DNA of 64,000 nt from Ureibacillus aquaedulcis (GCF_030418165.1 NZ_JAUHTQ010000001.1:124001-188000); one strand, 5' to 3'. Numbered from the stretch's first letter, positions 17,248 to 26,012 are shown. Notes: generated by a model not told the origin, from the letters alone. Numbers and translations: made by a program.

Positions 17248-18037
17248 GTTAGAGGGCATAAACAAGATTTTTAATGAAGCGACACCTGACGAAAAAGTCG
17301 CGTTGGATAATATTAACCTTCATTTAGCACCAGGTGATTTTGTAACGATCATCGGAAGTAATGGGGCAGGGAAATCGACAATGATGAACATGATTTCCGG
17401 TGCCTTGACACCTGACTTTGGTGCCGTAACGATTGAAGGGAAAGAGGTAACGAAATTACCGGAGTATAAGCGTTCACAATACATCGGTCGTGTTTTCCAA
17501 GATCCGATGGCAGGAACGGCACCTTCGATGACGATTGAGGAGAATTTGGCCATTGCGTATTCGCGTAATGCAAAACGTGGATTGCGCAAAGGGGTAAGTC
17601 GCGGGCGTCGCGATTTCTTTAAGTCTTCACTAGAGAAATTAGGGTTAGGACTTGAAAACCGCTTTAACGCCAAAGTGGGCATGTTATCAGGTGGGGAGCG
17701 TCAAGCATTATCTCTGTTGATGGCAACATTCACAAAGCCATCCATTTTATTATTGGATGAACACACCGCCGCCCTCGACCCTTCACGTGCCGAATTAATC
17801 ACTCGTTTAACGAAGCAACTGGTCGAAGAGGGGAACTTAACAACCTTGATGGTTACGCACAACATGCAGCAAGCAATTGATCTGGGGAACCGTTTAATCA
17901 TGATGGATAAAGGCCAAATCATTTTATCGATCGATGATGAGAAAAAACCAACTTTAACAATCCCGGACCTAATGTCGGAGTTCGAAAAAATCCGCGGCGA
18001 AAAAATGAACTCAGACCGCGCGTTGTTGGGGAGCTAG
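17240..18037 (+). CDS. ABC transporter ATP-binding protein, TrpZ-like
   Basis: ATPase of 265 residues with Walker A GSNGAGKST, Q-loop VFQDPMAG, signature LSGGERQALS and Walker B ILLLDEHTAALDP; the DEHTAALDP variant is common in this transporter group. I chose TTG 17240, which has GGAGGGG 5 bases upstream and starts MLKLEGINKIF; a longer frame from 17150 would run through the permease gene. The 8-base overlap with the permease implies coupled translation. Its terminator lies about 100 bases downstream. Confidence 0.87.
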   Translation: MLKLEGINKIFNEATPDEKVALDNINLHLAPGDFVTIIGSNGAGKSTMMNMISGALTPDFGAVTIEGKEVTKLPEYKRSQYIGRVFQDPMAGTAPSMTIEENLAIAYSRNAKRGLRKGVSRGRRDFFKSSLEKLGLGLENRFNAKVGMLSGGERQALSLLMATFTKPSILLLDEHTAALDPSRAELITRLTKQLVEEGNLTTLMVTHNMQQAIDLGNRLIMMDKGQIILSIDDEKKPTLTIPDLMSEFEKIRGEKMNSDRALLGS

Positions 18038-18140
18038 TGAGAAGTTACGTGAGTTTGAAATTTCACTTAGCGATGAAACATGTGAAGGGTAGAATTCTAA
18101 GGGATTCCCTTTCCAAACATTGATTGAAAATAAATATTTG

Positions 18141-18185
18141 AGAGAAGAATCTTCGTGAAAATAGAAGTTTCTTCTCTTTTTTTAT
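18141..18185 (+). terminator. Intrinsic terminator after the TrpXYZ-like operon
   Basis: Arms AGAGAAGAA and TTCTTCTCT followed by eight T residues. Confidence 0.9.
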
Positions 18186-18276
18186 TGTGGAATTTAGAAT
18201 TTGAATATGCATGGAATTTTCGCGACATTGCTGGATTTAATGTTTGTCCATAAAATGATTGTATGGAGGTGAGTGA

Positions 18277-19236
18277 ATGGAGATTTTGAAAAGACAAAAA
18301 TCTTGGAAGCTACTAGGTCTTGAGGCGTTACTGCGAAGATTGCCTGATTATGATACGGGCGAGTTTAATTTTTATAAGGACATGTATACCGCACAAAAGA
18401 AAGGGTATGAGGGCGAATTATCCGTAGACCAGATGTGGATTGAATTAAATATTCCGACCCCGTATGCCCTCCTTCATAACTTCGAAACTATCAACCACGC
18501 TGGTTACACTCACCAAATTGACACAATCTTATTAACCCCGCATTTTATTTGGCTACTAGAAATAAAGAATATCGGTGGCCGGCTAGATATCGATGAATCG
18601 AAGCATCAACTAATTCGCACCAATTCGGAAGGGATGGTAGAGTCCTTTAGAAATCCTGTAAATCAAATTAAGCGCCACGGGAAATTTATCTCAAGAAAGT
18701 TGCGAGATTTAAGAATGAATCTGCCAGTGGAATATTCAATAATTATTGTTAGCGATTATACAATCATTGGATCGATTCCAAAGAGCATTTCTATATTCCA
18801 CGCAAATGGTCTGCAAACAGAGCTAGATAAATTATTTAATAAACATCAAGGACGTGGAATATCACTTGGCCAGTTTGAGAAAATCAAAACCGAACTATTG
18901 AACATTCAACAACCAAAAGAATGGAAAGCAAAAGTAGAGACGAAGAGACTTCAAAAGGGTGTACTCTGTAAAAAGTGTGACTATAAAAGTGTAATGATAT
19001 TTGAACATGGAAGCTTTAGATGTGGGAAGTGTGGTTTTAAGAGTAAGGATGCTCATCTGGAGGCACTATTAGATTATCGATATTTATGGAGTGAGTGGAT
19101 TACGAATCGAGAGTTGCGGGATTTTTTGGGAGTTGACTCAAGGTTTTCGATAATTCGATTGTTAAAAGATTTAAACATAGAATATCAAGGTACTTATAGA
19201 GATAGGAAATATAGAATTCCAGAATCTTTTGAATAG
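18277..19236 (+). CDS. NERD-domain protein with zinc ribbon and C-terminal HTH-like region
   Basis: Protein of 319 residues. Residues about 40-160 form a NERD (nuclease-related) domain: GYEGELSVDQMW, HQIDTILLTPHFIWLLEIKN with the D...ExK pattern of restriction-like nucleases, and NPVNQIKRHGKFI. At about 230-255, CKKCDYKS...FRCGKCG is a four-cysteine zinc ribbon. The end (WITNRELRDFLGVDSRFSIIRLLKDL) looks like a helix-turn-helix. Nuclease activity is inferred from the fold only. It is monocistronic and sits next to a tandem repeat array; no defence-system partner is present. Confidence 0.85.
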   Translation: MEILKRQKSWKLLGLEALLRRLPDYDTGEFNFYKDMYTAQKKGYEGELSVDQMWIELNIPTPYALLHNFETINHAGYTHQIDTILLTPHFIWLLEIKNIGGRLDIDESKHQLIRTNSEGMVESFRNPVNQIKRHGKFISRKLRDLRMNLPVEYSIIIVSDYTIIGSIPKSISIFHANGLQTELDKLFNKHQGRGISLGQFEKIKTELLNIQQPKEWKAKVETKRLQKGVLCKKCDYKSVMIFEHGSFRCGKCGFKSKDAHLEALLDYRYLWSEWITNRELRDFLGVDSRFSIIRLLKDLNIEYQGTYRDRKYRIPESFE

Positions 19237-19274
19237 CTAAAGACAATTAATGGTGACAGTGAGTAAATCTGTAA

Positions 19275-19499
19275 GTCGCATGTAAAGAGGGGAGAGTCCC
19301 ACGTAAGAAGAGCGAACTCGCACGTAAAGTGTAGAAAGACGCACGTAAAAAAAAGGAAGCGCACGTAAAGGGGGAAAAGTCGCACGTAAGAAGAGCGAAC
19401 TCGCACGTAAAGTGTAGAAAGATGCACGTAAAAAAGGGAAGCGCACGTAAAGAGGGAAAAGTCGCACGTAAAGAGAAAATAGCTTGTAAAGTAGTAAAA
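19275..19499. repeat. Ordered tandem array of about eleven 21-nt units
   Basis: Units of 20-21 bases starting GTCGCACGTAAAG begin at 19275, 19296, 19317, 19338, 19359, 19379, 19400, 19421, 19441, 19461 and 19482 (last degraded). GCACGTAA is nearly fixed while the last 10 bases differ. Units 2-5 (19296-19378) and 6-9 (19379-19460) are the same four variants in the same order, so an 83-base block was duplicated. It lies between the converging NERD and ilvA genes. Open frames here on the minus strand are repeat artefacts. Confidence 0.92.
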
Positions 19500-19506
19500 C
19501 CCCAAC

Positions 19507-19537
19507 AAAAAAACACCCGAATCAAATTCGAGTGTTC
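19507..19537 (-). terminator. Intrinsic terminator after ilvA
   Basis: Minus-strand arms ACACTCGAAT and ATTCGGGTGT around a 3-base loop, then seven T residues. Confidence 0.92.
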
Positions 19538-19548
19538 TAGAAATCACT

Positions 19549-20811
19549 TTAAACCAACAATCCAAACAGTTGGCTGTCTTTATTGACTTCGGTAAATTCG
19601 AAGCCGTTGAAGGACATACGGTTGATCAGGCCTTGATAATCATCAGGGTGGCTGACTTCGATGCCGACGAGGGCAGGACCGCTTTCTTTATTGTTTTTCT
19701 TGGTATATTCGAATGTCGTAATGTCGTCGTTTGGCCCCAGCACGACTGTTAGGAATTGACGGAGGGCTCCAGCCCGTTGAGGGAAGTTGACGATAAAGTA
19801 ATAGAGAAGCCCTTCATACAATAAAGATTTCTCCCTGATTTCTTGCATGCGGCTGATGTCATTGTTCCCGCCCGTAATTACCACAACAACGGATTTTCCT
19901 ACGATTTCTTCTTTATATAAGTCGAGTGCCGAAACAGGAAGTGCACCCGAAGGCTCAGCTACAATCGCATGTTTGTTATATAAATCTAGAATCGTGGTAC
20001 TTACTTTGCCTTCTGGAACTAGCACGATATCGTCTAAGTATTTATGACAGATTTCATATGTTTTCGTACCAACGCACTGAACCGCAGTACCATCACAGAA
20101 TTTATCAATCTTAGCAAGGGATGTTGGACCGCCATTCTCAAACGCGGCTTTCATGCTCGCTGCACCGGCAGGCTCGACGCCGATTACTTTGCTGTTTGGT
20201 GATATGTTTTTGATATAGGACGAGATGCCGGCCATTAAACCGCCACCGCCGATACCGCCGAAAATGTAATCCAGCGGCTCCTCGATATCGTTTAACACCT
20301 CAACTGCTACGGTACCTTGCCCAGCGATTATATCTAGATCGTCGAAAGGATGGATGAAAATCATATCATGCTCATCGCTATATTCCTTTGCGGCATTAGC
20401 CGAATCATCAAATGTATCGCCTTCTAAAATGATTTCAATATTATTGCGGCCAAACATACGGACCTGATCAATTTTTTGTTTTGGCGTTGTTAACGGCATA
20501 AAAATGGCACCTTTAATATTTAGGTGTGCACATGCAAATGCAACGCCTTGCGCATGATTCCCGGCACTTGCACATACTACACCGCTTTTGCGGGCTGCCT
20601 CTTCGATTTTCTTAATTTTATAGAAAGCACCACGTAGCTTAAAAGAACGAACGTGTTGTAGATCTTCACGTTTAATATAAATATTGGCATTATACTTTTC
20701 AGATAAATACTCATTTTTTTGAAGTGGGGTATGTAACACAACATCTTTTAAATGTTGATGTGCAATTAACACATTTTCCACAGCGATACTGTTTGAATTC
20801 ACAACTTCCAT
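19549..20811 (-). CDS. ilvA: Threonine dehydratase (threonine ammonia-lyase)
   Basis: PLP enzyme of 420 residues deaminating threonine to 2-oxobutyrate, the first step toward isoleucine. K58 in VRSFKLRGAFYK binds PLP, SAGNHAQGVA follows, and GGIGGGGLMAG holds the cofactor phosphate. The C-terminal 90 residues (FIVNFPQRAGALRQFL...) form one ACT-like regulatory domain, as in Bacillus and Corynebacterium IlvA, suggesting isoleucine feedback. I chose ATG at 20811, 9 bases from GGAGGT; the frame is open 12 codons further up. It stands alone rather than in an ilv-leu operon, and no T-box is visible. Confidence 0.93.
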   Translation of the reverse strand: MEVVNSNSIAVENVLIAHQHLKDVVLHTPLQKNEYLSEKYNANIYIKREDLQHVRSFKLRGAFYKIKKIEEAARKSGVVCASAGNHAQGVAFACAHLNIKGAIFMPLTTPKQKIDQVRMFGRNNIEIILEGDTFDDSANAAKEYSDEHDMIFIHPFDDLDIIAGQGTVAVEVLNDIEEPLDYIFGGIGGGGLMAGISSYIKNISPNSKVIGVEPAGAASMKAAFENGGPTSLAKIDKFCDGTAVQCVGTKTYEICHKYLDDIVLVPEGKVSTTILDLYNKHAIVAEPSGALPVSALDLYKEEIVGKSVVVVITGGNNDISRMQEIREKSLLYEGLLYYFIVNFPQRAGALRQFLTVVLGPNDDITTFEYTKKNNKESGPALVGIEVSHPDDYQGLINRMSFNGFEFTEVNKDSQLFGLLV

Positions 20812-20942
20812 CGTCTTGTTACCTCCGTTTTTATTGCATTGACTCATTTTATCATAAAAAGCTACTTTATTTATGAATTATTTTTTTATTCAAAAAATTC
20901 TGCTTCAAGTAGAATCTTGCCAACATTGTAAGGGAAATTTCT

Positions 20943-20973
20943 AAAAAAAATAGGACCGGCATCAGCCAGTCCT
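20943..20973 (-). terminator. Intrinsic terminator after the yjiH-like gene
   Basis: Minus-strand AGGACTGGC and GCCGGTCCT stem with a 4-base loop and a long T run, starting 7 bases after the stop. Confidence 0.9.
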
Positions 20974-20979
20974 GGTTCA

Positions 20980-22332
20980 CTAGAATAATAAGTGTGCAAG
21001 AATTGCAACAATCGGAATTGAGATAAGAGTACGGATTAAGAAAATCAAGAATAGATCCCAAATTTTAAGGGGTAGCTTTGTTCCTAAAATTAACCCACCA
21101 ACTTCCGACATGTAAATTAATTGCGTCACTGAAACTGTGGCAATAAAGAAACGAGTTAACTCAGATTCAATACCGGAGCCTAGAACAGAAGGCAATAACA
21201 TGTCGGCAAAACCAACAATCATCGTTTGAGCTGCTTCATCCGCAAAAGGAATTTGCAATACAGCGAGGATTGGCTCAAATGGCATCCCTAAGATTTTGAA
21301 GAAGCTAGTGTATTCAGCAAGAACTAAAGCAATCGTACCGAAGGCCATAATTACAGGTGTAATTGCAAACCACATTTCTAGTACGTTTTTAAACCCGGAA
21401 CCAATTACTTTTCCAAGATTTTTATTGCTGTCGGCTTTAGTTAAAGCGTTGTTTAGACCAAATGAAAATGAATTGAATCCTTCGGGAACATCTTCAATAT
21501 GTTCGTCTGAAATGGACCCGTCAAAATTTGTATCAGGCTTGCCGCGTAATGGGAAAATACGAGGCATGATGAAAGCCAGGATAATGGATACCAAAATTAC
21601 CGAACCATAAAATTGCAAGAAGTAGTTGTTTAAACGAATCGTATCAAGTACAACGAAACAGAAAGTAATCGAAACAACAGAGAATGTTGTAGCAATTGTT
21701 GCAGCTTCGCGAGCAGTATAATTGCCTTCCTCATATTGTCTGCTTGTCAACAGAACACCGATTGTTCCGTCACCTACAAAAGAAGCTAAACAGTCAATTG
21801 CTGAACGTCCAGGAATTTTAAATAAAGGTCGCATAATTTTAACCATCATGGAACCGAAGAATTCCAGTAAACCAAAGTCGGTCAATAAAGGTAAAAGTAA
21901 ACCGGCAAATAAGAACAATGAGAACATCATTGTTACTAAACCACCGTCTGGAGTAATTAATAATCCAGCAGTATTTTCGCTTGTAAAGCTTTCTGGCCCT
22001 ATTTGGAATAAATACATAGTTGCAAAGATTACAGCTAAAACACGCATGATTGTCCAGAACCAATTGACACGGAACAAAGAATCAAATAAAGTTCTTTCTT
22101 CAGTTTCTGGTATGAATTTTATAATTAAGGCACCAATCGCAGCTATGATAAAGACGATGTAAGCAAACCAATGAATAAAGCTTGCGACATTAGCGGAAAG
22201 TGTATTAGCCAATATAGCAATGGGTACTTTCAAACCATCTTCCGTATTAACCGGTGTAATAAATAGGAAAATTCCAATTAATGAAAGAAAGATAAAAAGA
22301 AACCATGTATATGAAGTGAATTTTTTTGTCAT
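20980..22332 (-). CDS. YjiH-family membrane protein with nucleoside-recognition (Gate) domain
   Basis: Integral membrane protein of 450 residues with about ten hydrophobic segments. The central block FKIPGRSAIDCLASFVGDGTIGVLLTSRQYEEGNYTAREA is the Gate/nucleoside-recognition signature shared with YjiH and spore-maturation proteins, and a second copy-like segment (VGFADMLLPSVLGSG) occurs near the C terminus. A transporter of an unknown small solute is the usual reading. Monocistronic with its own terminator. Confidence 0.8.
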   Translation of the reverse strand: MTKKFTSYTWFLFIFLSLIGIFLFITPVNTEDGLKVPIAILANTLSANVASFIHWFAYIVFIIAAIGALIIKFIPETEERTLFDSLFRVNWFWTIMRVLAVIFATMYLFQIGPESFTSENTAGLLITPDGGLVTMMFSLFLFAGLLLPLLTDFGLLEFFGSMMVKIMRPLFKIPGRSAIDCLASFVGDGTIGVLLTSRQYEEGNYTAREAATIATTFSVVSITFCFVVLDTIRLNNYFLQFYGSVILVSIILAFIMPRIFPLRGKPDTNFDGSISDEHIEDVPEGFNSFSFGLNNALTKADSNKNLGKVIGSGFKNVLEMWFAITPVIMAFGTIALVLAEYTSFFKILGMPFEPILAVLQIPFADEAAQTMIVGFADMLLPSVLGSGIESELTRFFIATVSVTQLIYMSEVGGLILGTKLPLKIWDLFLIFLIRTLISIPIVAILAHLLF

Positions 22333-22549
22333 ATGTTGTGCGTCCCTCTTCTAAGTAAGTTGTTTTGTATATTTATACACTATATAGTGGGAATATACAT
22401 GTGTAAATACGTTATTAAAAAGTACCACTATTCTGAAATTTATAAACGTATAGAAAATGAATAAAATGCAAATAAAAGGTAGGGAAATATGTTACTAATT
22501 CAAATTCCAATGTATTTCATCTGTATATTTATTATCTTTTCTGAATGAA

Positions 22550-22580
22550 AAAGGAGCAGGTAATGATTACCTACTCCTTT
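22550..22580 (-). terminator. Intrinsic terminator after bshB2
   Basis: Minus-strand AAAGGAGTAGGTAAT and ATTACCTGCTCCTTT stem (one G-U pair) followed by a T run; nearly symmetric. Confidence 0.88.
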
Positions 22581-22591
22581 AATTATGAACA

Positions 22592-23269
22592 TTAATCTTC
22601 CAGGTTAACCTCATAGAATCTCTCGTAATGCAGCCAGCTATCACTCATTGGCTGGCCTTCGTCAGTTCGTTTTGTATTTTCTTCAATCATCCATGCAGTT
22701 TGGGAAGCGTGAGCTTGTAGTGCTTTAAGTTTATCTAGCTTCACACTGCTTACATCGATTTGAATAGTTGGTTCACCTTTATCGGCGATTGTGTTGTTGG
22801 CAAAGCCAACAGCATAAATCGTTGGACGATTTTCTTTTGGCATACGACGAACAGTTTCAAATACTGCTCGGGCAGTTGCTTCGTGGTCTGGATGTACAGA
22901 ATAGCCAGGCAGGAAAGTGATAATTAATGAAGGGTTTAACTCATCGATTAGACTTTTTACGAGGCTGACCATTTTTTCATCATCTTCGAATTCCACGGTT
23001 TTATCGCGTAGTCCCATCATTCGCAGATCTTCAATTCCCATTTCTTTACAAGCTGCTATTAGTTCTTGTCGACGAATTTCTGGTAAGGATTCACGAGTTG
23101 CAAATGGAGGGTTTCCAAGATTTCGCCCCATTTCACCTAAAGTCAGGCATGCATATGTAACAGGGACACCCATGTTTCTGTAAAGTCTGATTGTTCCGGC
23201 AGATGAGAATGCTTCGTCGTCCGGGTGAGGGAACACTACCAAAATCTGACGTTGCGGTTGTAATGACAT
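22592..23269 (-). CDS. bshB2: Bacillithiol biosynthesis deacetylase BshB2
   Basis: Zinc-dependent LmbE-like deacetylase of 225 residues. H15-P-D-D-E19 (VVFPHPDDEAFSSAG) and the later YSVHPDHEATARA supply the zinc ligands. B. subtilis BshB2 (YojG) removes acetyl from GlcNAc-malate during bacillithiol synthesis, in partial redundancy with BshB1. The upstream yojF gene, 14 bases away, is the usual partner and supports BshB2 over BshB1. Cytoplasmic. Confidence 0.92.
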   Translation of the reverse strand: MSLQPQRQILVVFPHPDDEAFSSAGTIRLYRNMGVPVTYACLTLGEMGRNLGNPPFATRESLPEIRRQELIAACKEMGIEDLRMMGLRDKTVEFEDDEKMVSLVKSLIDELNPSLIITFLPGYSVHPDHEATARAVFETVRRMPKENRPTIYAVGFANNTIADKGEPTIQIDVSSVKLDKLKALQAHASQTAWMIEENTKRTDEGQPMSDSWLHYERFYEVNLED

Positions 23270-23283
23270 GTATGATTCACTCC

Positions 23284-23634
23284 TTAATAAGAAAATGGTG
23301 TTTCACTAATTTCCAGTGCAACAGCAAGTTTCCCTGTAAAGTCTAATCCAGCCATTAATAAACGGCCTTTTTCATCTAACTCGTAATGAGTAATGCCTTG
23401 TGCATAAACCCAGCCGTGGTTCATTTTTAATCCCACACGGTGAGGGGTATCGTTGATGATTTTCGCAAGCTCATAACGAATTTTTACATTTCGTATGAAT
23501 GCACCCGCATTAAATACTTTTTCATCAAAATGTGAGGCATATGCTCCATTTGTTGTTTCTAGATGAATATACACATCTTTGTTCGCAAAAGAATTAAGCA
23601 ATTCTTGGAGCTCGTTAACTTGTACTTCCTTCAT
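23284..23634 (-). CDS. yojF: YojF-family protein (DUF1806)
   Basis: Small soluble protein of 116 residues of the YojF/DUF1806 family, found next to bshB2 in Bacillales. Marks are VYIHLETTNGAYASHF, GAFIRNVKIRYE and YRVGLKMNHGWVYAQGLTHYE-like residues near the middle. Its role is not established; the operon with bshB2 points to bacillithiol metabolism. GGAG precedes the ATG. Confidence 0.88.
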   Translation of the reverse strand: MKEVQVNELQELLNSFANKDVYIHLETTNGAYASHFDEKVFNAGAFIRNVKIRYELAKIINDTPHRVGLKMNHGWVYAQGITHYELDEKGRLLMAGLDFTGKLAVALEISETPFSY

Positions 23635-23648
23635 CTTAATTCTCCTTT

Positions 23649-23792
23649 CACATCTTTGCTAAGATTAAACGTGGTGATTTGGTCCCTGAACTTAGAGAGT
23701 ATTACAAACTCCAAGAAGGAGATTCACCGATCACCAAAGCGCTATTATACTGGCCAACTGGATATTGGCACCTAGATTCCGCACTCAATTAA
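23649..23792 (+). pseudogene. Possible C-terminal gene remnant opposite the yojF leader
   Basis: A frame open from 23640 encodes a plausible protein tail (KIKRGDLVPELREYYKLQEG, then SPITKALLYWPTGYWHLDSA) ending at TAA 23790. No ATG or GTG start or ribosome site precedes it and a stop at 23637 limits it, so it looks like the end of a lost gene. I do not recognise the family. Chance coding-like sequence remains possible. Confidence 0.35.
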
Positions 23793-23876
23793 GGAGGACG
23801 GAAACCTAGTATTTACTTTATTAATAATTATAGTCAATATCGTAATTTTATGAAAAGAAAATGCTTCAAATAAAAA

Positions 23877-23941
23877 GTGCCAGGCACGCAAACAATTCGA
23901 AAAATTCATTACTGAATCAGAATTGTTTGTGTGCCTGGCAC
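23877..23941. repeat. 65-bp palindromic dispersed repeat, copy 1
   Basis: 22-base arms GTGCCAGGCAC-G-CAAACAATTC and its complement (one mismatch) around a 21-base centre, flanked by A runs. It sits 11 bases past the pdxK stop and can act as its terminator. A second 65-bp copy lies at 57933-57997. Confidence 0.88.
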
Positions 23942-23952
23942 GTAAAAAATTT

Positions 23953-24786
23953 TTAAACTTCTGTAATTGTAACTTCAGGTGCGCCAAGACGAGGTTTCGC
24001 ACCGTGATAAACTGGCCCTACGTATTGGTTTAGTTTCCATCCGTGCTGAATACCAGCCGCAACGAATTCCTTTGCTTCCACGACTGCTTCTTTAACAGAT
24101 AATCCATTGGCAAGATTTGCTGTAACACTAGCTGCAAATGTACAGCCGGCACCGTGGTTGTAAGTTGTTTCAACTTTTGGTGTTTCAAGTAAATAGAATT
24201 TTTCGCCATCGTAGAATAGGTCAACCGCTTTATCGGTAGCTAATGCACGTCCGCCCTTAATAATAACGTTTTTTGCGCCAAGCTCCTTAATTTTTTCTGC
24301 AGCTGCTTTCATCTCTTCGATTGTTTTTGGTGTGCCCGTCCCAGCAAGTTGTCCTGCTTCGAAAAGGTTAGGTGTTGTAACTAGGGCATGTGGCAATAGA
24401 TATTGGATCATTGCATCGACTGTCCCTGGGTTTAAAACCTCATCCTCCCCCTTACATACCATCACTGGGTCAATAACAACATTTTCAACTCCAGCTGCAC
24501 CAATTGCTTCCCCTGTCGTCTGAATCACTTCTTCAGTAGATAACATACCTGTTTTTAAAGCATCGATGCCCGTAGAGAATGCTGTTTTCAGTTGGGCTTG
24601 CAAGACATCGATTGGTAATGTATAAACGCCGTGGTTCCAGTTGTTGTCAGGATCCATTGTTGCGATCACTGTAACTGCCGCCATACCGTAAGTATCATGT
24701 TCTTCAAATGCTTTTAAATCTGCTTCCAGTCCTGCGCCGCCTGAAGCGTCAGAACCTGCAATTGTTAATGTTTTTTTCAATGCCAT
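23953..24786 (-). CDS. pdxK: Pyridoxine/pyridoxal kinase, PdxK of the ThiD-like type
   Basis: Ribokinase-fold kinase of 277 residues like B. subtilis PdxK (formerly called ThiD), which phosphorylates B6 vitamers and can act on the thiamine pyrimidine HMP. LTIAGSDASGGAGLEADLKAF is the N-terminal substrate site; VIDPVMVCKGEDEVL and the C-terminal NHGAGCTFAASVTANLANG give the anion hole and catalytic Asp/Cys region. It stands alone and not in a thi operon, which favours the B6 role. Its 3' end abuts a palindromic repeat. Confidence 0.87.
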   Translation of the reverse strand: MALKKTLTIAGSDASGGAGLEADLKAFEEHDTYGMAAVTVIATMDPDNNWNHGVYTLPIDVLQAQLKTAFSTGIDALKTGMLSTEEVIQTTGEAIGAAGVENVVIDPVMVCKGEDEVLNPGTVDAMIQYLLPHALVTTPNLFEAGQLAGTGTPKTIEEMKAAAEKIKELGAKNVIIKGGRALATDKAVDLFYDGEKFYLLETPKVETTYNHGAGCTFAASVTANLANGLSVKEAVVEAKEFVAAGIQHGWKLNQYVGPVYHGAKPRLGAPEVTITEV

Positions 24787-25044
24787 AATTGATTACTCCT
24801 TCAATTGTGTAATGAAATGAATGTCCTAAAGTATAGTATAATTCTGACTTTAGAAAAATAGCCAGTTTCTATAAAAAACATAATGCCAGTAAAAACAGGG
24901 GCTTTATTGGATGAAGAACGAACTCCTTAACAACCGAATTTTAAAACTTGTATCATGATTTTCACAATTTTGGTGGTTTTCGAAAAGAATCTCCTATTGA
25001 AACGGGTAACTAGATAAAGTAGTTTAAAAGGTGAGGTGTGTTTA

Positions 25045-25728
25045 ATGAAAATACTTAATAATGATTGGGAAGCGGTATTAGCTCCTGAATTTGAAAAATC
25101 CTATTTTGTAGAACTGGAACAATTCTTAGCAGAACAATATAGCCTATCAACAGTGTATCCACCAAAGGAAGAAGTCATGAGTGCATTTTACACAGTAGCT
25201 TACAGCGAAGTGAAGGTTGTTATACTAGGACAAGATCCATATCATGGACCTGGTCAGGCACATGGCATGAGTTTTTCAGTAAAAGAAAGTGTACCACTTC
25301 CGCCAAGTCTGAGAAATATCTTCAAAGAGCTTGTACATGATCTAGGGTGCCCGATGCCAAATAACGGGTATTTAATGGATTGGGCAAAGCAAGGAGTTTT
25401 TCTATTAAATACAGTGTTAACTGTTCGGCAAGGTGAGGCAAATTCGCATAAAGGACACGGCTGGGAACAGTTTACGGATGCAGTTATAGAAAAATTAGCA
25501 AAGCGTACCGAGCCCATAATCTTTGTATTATGGGGGAAACCTGCACAATCGAAGCGGAAAATCATAGAGAAAAATGGGGGACAGCATTTTATTCTACAAT
25601 CACCCCATCCAAGCCCATTAAGTGCACACAGAGGTTTTTTTGGCAGCAAACCATTCTCTAAAATAAATGATAAGTTAATAGAATGGAGACGACAACCAAT
25701 CGATTGGTGTTTGAATGACAAGCAATAA
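25045..25728 (+). CDS. ung: Uracil-DNA glycosylase
   Basis: Family 1 uracil-DNA glycosylase of 227 residues that removes uracil from DNA for base-excision repair. [17 protein letters not shown] contains the catalytic D64; [10 protein letters not shown] and [13 protein letters not shown] (active-site His and DNA intercalation loop) complete the set. ATG 25045 has AAGGTGAGG 8 bases upstream; a GTG at 25036 is in that site. It heads the ung/ywdI/ywdK order known from B. subtilis. Confidence 0.96.
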   Translation: MKILNNDWEAVLAPEFEKSYFVELEQFLAEQYSLSTVYPPKEEVMSAFYTVAYSEVKVVILGQDPYHGPGQAHGMSFSVKESVPLPPSLRNIFKELVHDLGCPMPNNGYLMDWAKQGVFLLNTVLTVRQGEANSHKGHGWEQFTDAVIEKLAKRTEPIIFVLWGKPAQSKRKIIEKNGGQHFILQSPHPSPLSAHRGFFGSKPFSKINDKLIEWRRQPIDWCLNDKQ

Positions 25729-25778
25729 ATGTGCGATGAAAGTTTGCCCGAATGAATGGCATTTGAAAAGGAGTGAGT

Positions 25779-25946
25779 CACTCTTGACTAAAGGGGGCTC
25801 GCTCATAAAGTTGAGGAAAACTCGCGCAACAAGGGAGAAGTAGCTCGGAAAGTGCGCAAAAATCGCTCGTAAATCCGAAAAACACGCTCGAAAGAAGGAG
25901 AGCCGCTCTTAATAAGAAAAAATCCGCACTTAACAAGTTAAAGCTC
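25779..25946. repeat. Degenerate array of about eight 21-nt units
   Basis: Cores resembling CGCTCGTAAA start at 25779, 25800, 25823, 25842, 25864, 25885, 25904 and 25925, spacing 19-23 bases. The pitch and the CGC(A/T)CGTAAA theme match the cleaner array at 19275-19499, but the units have diverged. It lies between ung and the small cysteine-protein gene; no gene is seen in it. Confidence 0.6.
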
Positions 25947-26012
25947 TGATTCACATAGCTTTTCACAGTATGTGAAATCTGTTAAATTGATATAGAAAGT
26001 AGGGAAGTCGTT

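Noticed and set aside
19275-19499. CRISPR array
   Set aside because: Units are contiguous 20-21 base repeats with no separate unique spacers and no cas genes in the window.
19194-19565. Minus-strand open frames full of RASLFLRAT-like repeats
   Set aside because: They arise because the 21-nt repeat array keeps all minus frames open; no ribosome site and no start context. Treated as a DNA repeat.
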